DNA of 64,000 bases from Muribaculaceae bacterium. Its GTDB lineage: Bacteria > Bacteroidota > Bacteroidia > Bacteroidales > Muribaculaceae. Within the stretch, counting starts at the first letter, position 1. The number at the start of each line of letters is the position of its first letter. The notes under the pieces are model-generated. The model was not told the origin of the DNA, did not search any database, and saw only the letters and a list, made by a program, of their open reading frames with translations. A program made the translations under genes and the position numbers. The stretch lies in the NCBI GenBank assembly GCA_022510425.1, contig JAFLTO010000001.1, positions 1 to 64,000 on the forward strand. Direction: 5' to 3'. Positions 7,924 through 14,137 of this stretch are shown piece after piece.

Positions 7924-8616
7924 ATGAGAATCTCACAATTACTCATAATAAGCATTATAGCACTTTCAATAGTCGGTTGTCAATCCAAATCAAAAGAGAC
8001 AAGTAATAATACTGCTAATAATTTTGTTCAGATTGAAGGAGTAGCTAATGATTCAATAGAAATATTAAGGAATGTGAGAGATACTCTTATTGGTAGATTC
8101 AATGGAATAGATATAGATACTCTTATTAGTGAGCCGTTAGATAAGAGAGGGTTTCCAAGACGGAATGAGAATTGGAGAGTTTATAGCAAAAAAGGAACGG
8201 TTAAGGATTTAATCATCACCAATACCGTTTCATGTATGCTAAGATATGAGGGAGATTTAGACTTAAACGGAATAGAGGAATTTGGGATAGATCACTTTAA
8301 AGACGGAGAATGGTTTGATTATCCTGTCTATACTTATGACAATGGAGAGTGGAAATATATCTATGACCCAACTAATCTAAATTCAAATAACTATGCTGTT
8401 GAAAGGTGGAAAACAATGGATAGCATAGTGGAATCCACAGGAAGGAAAGGAGAGATACATTTAAGAGTGGCAGGTTGGGATTTTGAATATTCAACTCCTG
8501 TAGATACAGTGGTAAAAGTTGAGTTTTATCCTCTTATTCAAAAAGACGGAGTTTCTATAGATAACCTGTATCAGTATATAGAAGAAAAATCTGATAGAAT
8601 GTTTGGTAAACCATAA
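7924..8616 (+). CDS. Lipoprotein C, about 230 aa
   Basis: ATG at 7924 gives MRISQLLIISIIALS with lipobox IVGC. The longer frame from 7840 would bury this signal behind 28 residues and is rejected. The mature protein is acidic and rich in aromatic residues. It contains an LDLNGIEEFGIDHFKDGEW segment resembling the acidic loops of FG-GAP or calcium-binding repeats, which is only a resemblance. It lies on its own between gaps of about 240 and 137 bp. It is likely outer-membrane anchored. Function unknown. Confidence 0.6.
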   Translation: MRISQLLIISIIALSIVGCQSKSKETSNNTANNFVQIEGVANDSIEILRNVRDTLIGRFNGIDIDTLISEPLDKRGFPRRNENWRVYSKKGTVKDLIITNTVSCMLRYEGDLDLNGIEEFGIDHFKDGEWFDYPVYTYDNGEWKYIYDPTNLNSNNYAVERWKTMDSIVESTGRKGEIHLRVAGWDFEYSTPVDTVVKVEFYPLIQKDGVSIDNLYQYIEEKSDRMFGKP

Positions 8617-8753
8617 GAACCCTGAAATTATAAGGGATTAAGAGACTAATTTGTCTTTGCTGTTTATCATTTTAATACTAAAAGAACGATTTTGGCTTTA
8701 AAATTTGGATAATTCGCTGATTTTAATTACATTATTTCTTAAAAGAAAATATT

Positions 8754-9098
8754 ATGAGACAACTTAAATTAGACCGAAATAAGATTAATTTCAATAATCC
8801 TAAATATAATAAAGAAGAAACTCAAATAAAATTAAAGGAATTACAGGAGAAAATTAGTAAGCTCCCTTGCAAAGATGAAGCTATTTGGATAAATATTTTA
8901 GAATACATTGAAACGCACCCACGTTTTATTTACTTAGAATGTGATAAGTGTAAACATTGTGGTGGTATGAGAACAAAAATACATCATGAGGAAGAATATA
9001 ACGGTGATATGGTACATGGTGCTTTTGGCTTTCTTATATTTTGTTCTGATTGTGGAACCCATGAATTTAAAGAAAGACGTTATTATCATTCTATGTAA
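8754..9098 (+). CDS. Cysteine-motif protein, 114 aa
   Basis: This is a small soluble protein with a lysine-rich helical N-terminal half. The C-terminal half carries CDKCKHCGG (residues 62-70) and CSDCG (near residue 99), four or five cysteines that could coordinate one zinc ion. The first motif has the spacing CxxCxxC, which could also bind metal on its own. No recognised family. It is the last gene before the repeat-flanked radical-SAM-like gene. Confidence 0.5.
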   Translation: MRQLKLDRNKINFNNPKYNKEETQIKLKELQEKISKLPCKDEAIWINILEYIETHPRFIYLECDKCKHCGGMRTKIHHEEEYNGDMVHGAFGFLIFCSDCGTHEFKERRYYHSM

Positions 9099-9158
9099 CT
9101 GAATATCTACCATAATAAAATAACTTTTATCTCTTTTCAAGATTATAAGACAATTCCG

Positions 9159-9190
9159 TTTATTACAGTTTTAGAAGTAATTCAGAATCA
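9159..9190 (+). repeat. 32-bp direct repeat, left copy
   Basis: The 32-bp sequence beginning TTTATTACAGTTTTAG occurs here and at 10149-10180 with two mismatches (30 of 32 identical), in the same orientation. The copies lie 990 bp apart and enclose the radical-SAM-like gene and its upstream region. The 9099-9342 gap also holds the third 13-bp motif copy. Confidence 0.65.
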
Positions 9191-9259
9191 AATTAAGAAG
9201 GTAATTTTTAACTTGATTTATTTTTGAATCTCTTTTTCACACTTTTAATATTACTACTA

Positions 9260-9272
9260 TTAGAGGGGAGTA
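9260..9272 (+). repeat. 13-bp motif TTAGAGGGGAGTA, copy 3
   Basis: Third exact copy. Spacing between copies is 4311 and 4383 bp. No strong hairpin forms here, which argues against the motif being only a terminator stem. Confidence 0.6.
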
Positions 9273-9342
9273 ATTTCCTTTTAAATAATTATTCACCTGA
9301 CAGATTCTTTAGCTTCTATATCTTTGAACAAAAATTTAAATT

Positions 9343-10119
9343 ATGAAGCTGAATCCAATTTCAGGGAATATGTATAAGTTTATTACTCATACATGGAATC
9401 CAATTAAAGGCAAGTGTTTGCATGACTGTGCCTATTGTTATATGAAGACCATGCCATATTCATTAGGTCAAATGAGACTTGATATGGAGGAGCTAAAGGG
9501 AAAATTTAATCCTGAGCATTTTATTTTCATAGGTAGTTCCACTGATTTCTGTGCTGACAACGTTCCTTTTGAATGGATAAAGAAGGTTTTTGACTTTTGT
9601 TATACCAAAACGAATGGAGGTCTTTTTGATGAAGAATTTGACGATAACAGGACACGGTTTTTGATTCAGACGAAAAATCCAAAACGATTATTGCAATTCA
9701 AAGACCATCCTCTTTTTAATCCTAAAAGGAATCAGGTTGTGATATGCACCACTTTGGAAACAAACCGCTTTATTCCGGAAATTATGAAGAATTCTCCTAC
9801 TCCTTTAGAAAGAGCTGAAAACATGGCTTTGTTAGCTAAGAATGGATTAAAGACTTATGTCACTTTAGAACCGATTATGGATTTTGACAAAGAGGAATTC
9901 TTAGAGCTTATAAGAATCTGTAAGCCTGAGCAGGTAAACATAGGGCAAAACACCAATGAAAGTGTTTTCCTTCCACCTCCTACTGAGGAAAAGTTAATTG
10001 ACTTGATTAAGGAACTTCAAGCCTTCACTAATGTTTTCTTAAAAGATAATATTGATAATCGGTCGGAAGTAATAGAAAAGAGTGGTTTAGCTTTGGAATT
10101 ATCCCAAGCAGGATTGTAG
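9343..10119 (+). CDS. Radical-SAM-like protein in a repeat-flanked segment
   Basis: The N-terminus (residues 15-35) contains WNPIKGKC and then CLHDCAYCYM, a CxxxCxxC motif as in radical SAM enzymes that bind a 4Fe-4S cluster and S-adenosylmethionine. Following segments fit a partial TIM barrel: HFIFIGSSTDF, RFLIQTKNPKR, VVICTTLET, YVTLEPIMDF and VNIGQNTN. The layout resembles DUF5131 or spore-photoproduct-lyase-like phage and element proteins, but the substrate is unknown. At 258 aa it is a short single-domain member. It is bracketed by 32-bp direct repeats at 9159 and 10149, as if a cassette. It has no obvious partner gene. Confidence 0.65.
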   Translation: MKLNPISGNMYKFITHTWNPIKGKCLHDCAYCYMKTMPYSLGQMRLDMEELKGKFNPEHFIFIGSSTDFCADNVPFEWIKKVFDFCYTKTNGGLFDEEFDDNRTRFLIQTKNPKRLLQFKDHPLFNPKRNQVVICTTLETNRFIPEIMKNSPTPLERAENMALLAKNGLKTYVTLEPIMDFDKEEFLELIRICKPEQVNIGQNTNESVFLPPPTEEKLIDLIKELQAFTNVFLKDNIDNRSEVIEKSGLALELSQAGL

Positions 10120-10148
10120 CTTAATAAACAGGATTCTCTTATTTCACA

Positions 10149-10180
10149 TTTATTACAGTTTTAGTAGTAAGTCAGAATCA
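10149..10180 (+). repeat. 32-bp direct repeat, right copy
   Basis: Right-hand copy of the repeat at 9159-9190. It starts 30 bp after the radical-SAM-like stop codon. Confidence 0.65.
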
Positions 10181-10231
10181 GGAAACACTTGAAAAAGATA
10201 CCTTGATATGAGCTGATTCCTTTTGATTTAC

Positions 10232-10350
10232 TTGCTACGCCCGATAAGAATGATTAAATTTGCTTTAGAGAACAATCACATAGTATTAACCTGAAAACAA
10301 GGGTATGTTTTCTCAAATGTTTTAACCGTATCTTTTAATAGTGAGAAAAC
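10232..10350 (+). promoter_or_regulatory. tRNA promoter and leader with rival hairpins
   Basis: TAAATTTG (10255-10262) preceded by TTG at 10232-10234 with a 20-bp spacer is a good Bacteroidota promoter. In the leader GTTTTCTCA (10307-10315) pairs perfectly with TGAGAAAAC (10342-10350). Its first part can instead pair with GAAAAC at 10293-10298. These two hairpins exclude each other. The tRNA-like gene follows 22 nt after the leader hairpin. Confidence 0.5.
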
Positions 10351-10372
10351 AATACAAGTCTTGATTTCATAA

Positions 10373-10491
10373 AGTCCCATAGCTCAGTTGGTTGCATAGA
10401 AAAGATGAGCGAAGCGCATCTTTTATATGCCGAAGAGAGCACCTGACTCATAATCAGGGAGTCCTTGGTTCAAGCCCAAGTGGGACCACCA
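10373..10491 (+). tRNA. tRNA-Met(CAT)-like gene with hairpin inserted in D-loop
   Basis: The acceptor stem (10373-10379 with 10481-10487), D stem (GCTC 10382-10385 with GAGC 10437-10440), anticodon stem (10442-10446 with 10454-10458) and T stem (10464-10468 with 10476-10480, loop TTCAAGC) are all present. The anticodon is CAT at 10449-10451, and discriminator A plus CCA are encoded (10488-10491). Two things are abnormal. Bases 10394-10435 (42 nt) are inserted in the D-loop, and most of the insert forms a hairpin (10394-10410 with 10414-10430, two mismatches, GAA loop). The first pair is A1-C72, where an elongator would have a pair. The anticodon stem lacks the three G-C pairs of initiators, so elongator Met or lysidine-type Ile is more likely. 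Confidence 0.75.
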
Positions 10492-10498
10492 CAAAATC

Positions 10499-10530
10499 AA
10501 GCAGTTACTAAATGTAGTGACTGCTTTTTT
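10499..10530 (+). terminator. Terminator after the tRNA-like gene
   Basis: An 11-bp stem (10499-10509 with 10516-10526), six-base loop and a run of six Ts. It directly follows the encoded CCA, so the interrupted tRNA still has a complete transcription unit. Confidence 0.85.
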
Positions 10531-10637
10531 ATTGATTTTAGCATCTGTATAACACCCTTTTCAAAAGAAATATTAATTAAAAGTGTGGAAATATTTACAC
10601 TTTAATTAATATTTATTCTTGTTTTAAATAAATTTAT

Positions 10638-10645
10638 TAATTTTG
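10638..10645 (+). promoter_or_regulatory. Promoter for the 10.65-kb RNA candidate
   Basis: TAATTTTG matches the -7 element. A TTG at 10619-10621 is a weakly spaced -33 candidate (16 bp). The expected start is about 10652. Confidence 0.5.
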
Positions 10646-10651
10646 CAAAGT

Positions 10652-10778
10652 AATAGGCCATGAAACATTTATTACTTCATTTGTAATAAAGTCAAACTTA
10701 TAGAAGGAAACTCGTCTTGACAATTGGGGTCAAATGCAAAATGGATGAAGTGCATGTGCCGCGAGTTTCCTTCTTTTA
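10652..10778 (+). ncRNA. Candidate small structured RNA with own promoter
   Basis: A perfect 8-bp hairpin (TTTATTAC 10668-10675 with 10683-10690) is followed by a perfect 13-bp stem (10702-10714 with 10762-10774). Inside that stem are two small hairpins: TTGAC 10717-10721 with GTCAA 10729-10733, and ATGCA 10734-10738 with TGCAT 10751-10755. Together these make a three-way junction. The long stem ends in TTCTTTTA, so it may double as terminator. There is no ORF of note and no gene on the + strand downstream, so a free small RNA is more likely than a riboswitch. I do not recognise the family. Confidence 0.5.
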
Positions 10779-10852
10779 TATGAGGAGGGTCACAAAGTTT
10801 TTTATCCTTTCAATCATTGCAAATGCACATATGACCTTTCTTCTTTCTTTTA

Positions 10853-11112
10853 TTAATCAATTTTCTTTATGAATTTTGCCGGATTCCCGGCTACAATTGT
10901 ATCCGACGGAACATCTTTCGTAACCACAGAACTTGTCCTTACAACCCACCTGCTGCCATCATTAGACAACCATTCTTACCTATAACATTCTTACCGATTT
11001 TAACCTCAGGAAATCGTATTTTAACCTCAGGAAATCGTACTCCAGTTATTGGAGCCATAACACGGCTCCCCTCTTCCATTTCAGGAAAAATATTCCTCAG
11101 CCGTTCTTCATA
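10853..11112 (-). pseudogene. Hexapeptide acetyltransferase C-terminal remnant
   Basis: On the - strand a broken frame ends in the typical left-handed beta-helix acetyltransferase tail SSVVTKDVPSDTIVAGNPAK, then FIKKID and a stop. The upstream part reads VRFPEVKI, repeated once by a 21-bp tandem duplication (10998-11039), then GKNVIGKNGCLMMAAGG and a TAA caused by a frameshift. The N-terminal two thirds are missing. It was probably a sugar or serine O-acetyltransferase. It lies right beside the tRNA/RNA junction and is clearly decaying. Confidence 0.7.
10998..11039. repeat. 21-bp tandem duplication in the pseudogene
   Basis: Two exact head-to-tail copies of the 21-bp unit beginning TTTTAACCTCAGG. 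It keeps the frame and duplicates seven residues. Confidence 0.85.
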
Positions 11113-11158
11113 TTTTATAAATGAAAAGATGACTTATAAAATTCTTGGGTCTACTCCT

Positions 11159-11683
11159 TCATTTATTTTTTAATGTTTCTAAAGTATTTGTATCTTGGTA
11201 AATAAAATCTGTTTCATCATCCTCAGGCCTTTCAAATCCCTGCCAATATTCAGAAAATTGATCTTTAGAAACAATTAAGTCATCGGGACTGTCACCTTTC
11301 CTTAATAAAAGGCGTTTCCATAATATTTCTTTGTTAGCAAAACAATAAACAAATACGGGGTTTATATTAACTTCGGCACATAAATTTCGAATTTCATTCC
11401 TTACTGACCGTTTACAATTTGTGGCATCCAAAACAACTTTATGACCAGACTTAAGCAGTCTCCGGAGGTTATTCCGAATTTCTTGATTACAAAGAGTAAA
11501 AAGTTCTTTTTGTCTCTCTTTAGATAATCCATATAACTCCGCACCTACCTTTTCCCATATTAGACTATCAGTGGAAAGTCTTATGTAGCCTTCTTGCTCA
11601 AATTCACGGGCATAAAATGTTTTTCCTGATCCACTGATTCCACACATTATTATGGCCTGTTGGTTTATGTTATATTTATTCAT
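11159..11683 (-). CDS. P-loop kinase, AAA_33 / polynucleotide-kinase-like
   Basis: This 174-aa protein opens with a Walker A motif, GISGSGKT (residues 15-22), then a LSTDSLIW segment (typical DxxR-like substrate loop), VVLDATNCKRSVR (Walker B region near 84-96), and an arginine-rich lid (WKRLLLRKGDSP). This is the arrangement of polynucleotide-kinase or zeta-toxin-like ATP-binding kinases. No antitoxin gene lies next to it, so a housekeeping nucleotide or RNA kinase is more likely than a toxin. Its start overlaps the end of the upstream DUF362 gene by 8 bp, so the two are co-translated. Confidence 0.75.
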   Translation of the reverse strand: MNKYNINQQAIIMCGISGSGKTFYAREFEQEGYIRLSTDSLIWEKVGAELYGLSKERQKELFTLCNQEIRNNLRRLLKSGHKVVLDATNCKRSVRNEIRNLCAEVNINPVFVYCFANKEILWKRLLLRKGDSPDDLIVSKDQFSEYWQGFERPEDDETDFIYQDTNTLETLKNK

Positions 11684-12575
11684 CAGGAGCTACAGGTTCT
11701 ACAGTTATAAGTTCATAATTGTTACTTCCCAATCCTAATTCTTCAGCATATTCGAGTAGATATGTACCATTTCTCTCTTCAATACGTTCAATAAGGTGAA
11801 TCTTTCCCTGATCTTTCGATGAATATACTGCATCTATACATGCGCGGTCTAAAGCGACAGGGTCAAGAGAAGCAAAGATGCCAATATCTTCCATTTTAAT
11901 TGGTTCCGGTTCAGCACAACAGTCACAATCCACCGACAGGTTGTTAGCTACATTTATATAGAGAATTTTATCTCCAACGTGATCAAAAACAGATTCACAT
12001 GCTTCTGCCATTGATTCCAAAAAATCATTTTGTGGAGGAACATTTTCCCAATCTACAGGCACGTCTCTTGATTTTCCCGCCGTGTGTATCAATGCCTTTC
12101 CGGCTGATGATGCGATCCCAATAGCTACGTTTTTCAAAGCACCTCCGAATCCTGCCATCGGATGTCCCTTAAAATGAGATAGAACCATTGTGAAGTTATA
12201 GTCAAGATAATTTTTCCCTATATAATTTTCTTTAAGGTGTTTACCTTTTTTTACCGGAAGAGCTACATCACCCTCTGCATCCATTATATCAACTTCAGCG
12301 ATTGCAGTAAATCCATGTTCAGCTGCTGTTTGAAGATGATCTTGGGAATTCATACGTCTTCCTTCGTAAGCTGTATTACACTCAACAATGGTTCCATCCA
12401 CCAGATGTACCAGACCTTTAATTACATCAGTGCTTAGATGATTAGGATTGCCAGCTTCTCCGGTTGAAAGTTTTACTGCTACTCTTCCTTTGGCCTCACG
12501 ACCAAGTGCTTTATAAACTTTTATTAGATTTTCTGCTGTTATACGAGAAATGAAATAAACTTTAGATTTGCTCAT
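11676..12575 (-). CDS. DUF362 protein, cytoplasmic paralogue
   Basis: The 299-aa protein lacks a signal peptide. It carries the DUF362 hallmarks: HFKGHPMAGFGGALKNVAIG near residues 154-173, a cysteine cluster CDCCAEPEP near 228, and DPVALDRACIDAVY near 247. The family is usually linked to iron-sulfur proteins of unknown activity. Its neighbour at 12783 is clearly related over almost the whole length but has a lipoprotein signal, so this pair arose by duplication with a change of location. It overlaps the kinase gene downstream by 8 bp. Confidence 0.8.
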   Translation of the reverse strand: MSKSKVYFISRITAENLIKVYKALGREAKGRVAVKLSTGEAGNPNHLSTDVIKGLVHLVDGTIVECNTAYEGRRMNSQDHLQTAAEHGFTAIAEVDIMDAEGDVALPVKKGKHLKENYIGKNYLDYNFTMVLSHFKGHPMAGFGGALKNVAIGIASSAGKALIHTAGKSRDVPVDWENVPPQNDFLESMAEACESVFDHVGDKILYINVANNLSVDCDCCAEPEPIKMEDIGIFASLDPVALDRACIDAVYSSKDQGKIHLIERIEERNGTYLLEYAEELGLGSNNYELITVEPVAPDE

Positions 12576-12734
12576 TTTGGTTTATTATTTTATTAACCAT
12601 AAATATAATAAATTCTTCTAACATGGAAAACTTTATGTCGATAAATTCTTTAAATAAATGATTAAGGGATTTTTACAACACAAAGACCAGACTTCCGTTA
12701 TAGACTTAAGAATTTTCATTTACATTATTCTTTA

Positions 12735-12772
12735 ATTAAAAAAATAATGGTGTCCCTTTTGTGAGACACCAT
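12735..12772 (-). terminator. Terminator after the DUF362 lipoprotein
   Basis: An 8-bp stem (12747-12754 with 12765-12772). On the - strand a run of seven Ts (12737-12744 region) follows with one interruption. Confidence 0.7.
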
Positions 12773-12782
12773 AAAGAAAAGA

Positions 12783-13787
12783 TTAATCTATATTAATTAG
12801 TTCATAATTAGTTGTGCCTAATCCTATTTTCTCGGCGTGGTCAATTATATGAGTACCATGTAATTCTTTTATCCTCTCAATCATTGGCCCGGCGTCGTCA
12901 CCTTCTTTGGATTCATGATTGAACACCATATCTATAGCAGCCTTATCAAGAGCTACGGGATCGGTAGAAGCCAAAATTCCCATATCTAAAAGTCCCGGAG
13001 CCGTGGGATGACCATTACAATCACAATCTATTGACATATTGTTCATAACATCTATATACACAATGTCTTTACCGGGCTGTTTAAAATAATTATGTACACC
13101 TTGTGCCGCTGAAGCCATAGATTCAATAAATCCGTCTTGATTATCTGTATATTCCCAGAAATGTTCCCAATCTTCAGCGCGGCCGGCTGAGTGGATGTAT
13201 GTTTTCCCGGCGGTTGAAGCCACTCCGATACTTGCATTTTTCAAGACACCTCCGAAACCTCCCATTTGATGACCTTTGAAATGAGCAAGGTTTACCATAA
13301 AGTCATAATTTGGAAGATGTGAACCTACTATATCATATTTTATCCATGTTGTATCGTTTACCGGTATTTTTAAATCTCCCTCAGAATCCAAGATATCAAC
13401 TTCTGCAATATCCATATAGCCTCTTTCTTTAGCCGCCTTAAGATGAGCTTCGGTAGTATTTCTATTGCCGGCATAAGCAGTATTACTTTCAACTAAAGTA
13501 CCATTCACTTTAGACACTAAATCCTTAATTAGCTCAGGTTTTAAGTTATAGGATTCGGCAGATTCTCCCGTTGAAATTTTCACAGCCACTTTCCCTTGAG
13601 GTGTTACCCCTAATGCCTCATAAATTTTTACAAGAGATTCCGGTGTTATATCTTTTGTAAAGTATACTTTTGCTACCGGAATAGTATCATTCGGCATTTC
13701 CTCAGTTTCTTTTGAAGACTGCTTGTTTCCACAAGCAGTCAGTATGACTGAAGCCATTAAAATAAACGATAAATTTCTCTTTTTCAT
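12783..13787 (-). CDS. DUF362 lipoprotein
   Basis: The N-terminus MKKRNLSFILMASVILTAC is a lipoprotein signal with lipobox LTAC, so this 334-aa DUF362 protein is exported and anchored. The domain covers residues 40-330 with HFKGHQMGGFGGVLKNASIG, the shorter cysteine cluster CDCNGHP, and DPVALDKAAIDMVF. It closely parallels the cytoplasmic copy at 11676-12575. Its own terminator separates it from that gene, so the two can be expressed independently. Its catalytic activity is unknown. The 12576-12734 gap holds nothing else that I can identify. Confidence 0.8.
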   Translation of the reverse strand: MKKRNLSFILMASVILTACGNKQSSKETEEMPNDTIPVAKVYFTKDITPESLVKIYEALGVTPQGKVAVKISTGESAESYNLKPELIKDLVSKVNGTLVESNTAYAGNRNTTEAHLKAAKERGYMDIAEVDILDSEGDLKIPVNDTTWIKYDIVGSHLPNYDFMVNLAHFKGHQMGGFGGVLKNASIGVASTAGKTYIHSAGRAEDWEHFWEYTDNQDGFIESMASAAQGVHNYFKQPGKDIVYIDVMNNMSIDCDCNGHPTAPGLLDMGILASTDPVALDKAAIDMVFNHESKEGDDAGPMIERIKELHGTHIIDHAEKIGLGTTNYELINID

Positions 13788-13866
13788 ACAGTTTAATTTT
13801 TATTAAATAACGCATTCTACTTCTTTTTATTTTGAATCATTAACTTCAAGATAATTATATATATAA

Positions 13867-14097
13867 GTCCCTTCTACACATGATGTTGTTTCTTATGATT
13901 TAGATATAGATTTTATTCAGTCCGATGGAATTTTTTATAAGATTGGGAATTTTGATAAAGAGATGTCCTGTTTCAGTTATTGTATAAATAACCCATGGAA
14001 TGAAAAATATAGAAATTATTTATGGAAATGTAATAGTATATTGGCAACAATAAACGAGAAAATGCAAAAAATCAAAACTTTATTATTAATATTGTAG
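13867..14097 (+). pseudogene. Open frame without start, possible gene remnant
   Basis: The 317-bp gap between the DUF362 lipoprotein and the beta-helix gene contains a 76-codon open frame with no start codon near its 5' end (first ATG at 13963). It has coding-like composition: LDIDFIQSDGIFYKIGNFD and INNPWNEKYRNYLWKC. It ends at TAG 14095-14097, seven bases before the next possible start. It may be the tail of a decayed gene. Chance is not excluded. Confidence 0.3.
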
Positions 14098-14137
14098 AAA
14101 ATTTATGATTCTAGTAGTTTTAAATATAAAAAATTAT

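Noticed and set aside
1-10119. Prophage
   Set aside because: No capsid, terminase, tail, lysis or integrase genes can be recognised.
10373-10491. Group I intron in the tRNA
   Set aside because: The insert is 42 nt, far too short for a self-splicing intron, and lies in the D-loop rather than the anticodon arm.
10373-10491. Classic integration site (attB) of the accessory element
   Set aside because: Elements usually enter at the 3' end of tRNA genes and lie downstream. Here the accessory genes lie upstream of the 5' end and no integrase or repeated 3' half is visible.
11159-11683. Zeta-type toxin
   Set aside because: No small antitoxin gene next to it. It is coupled to DUF362 instead.
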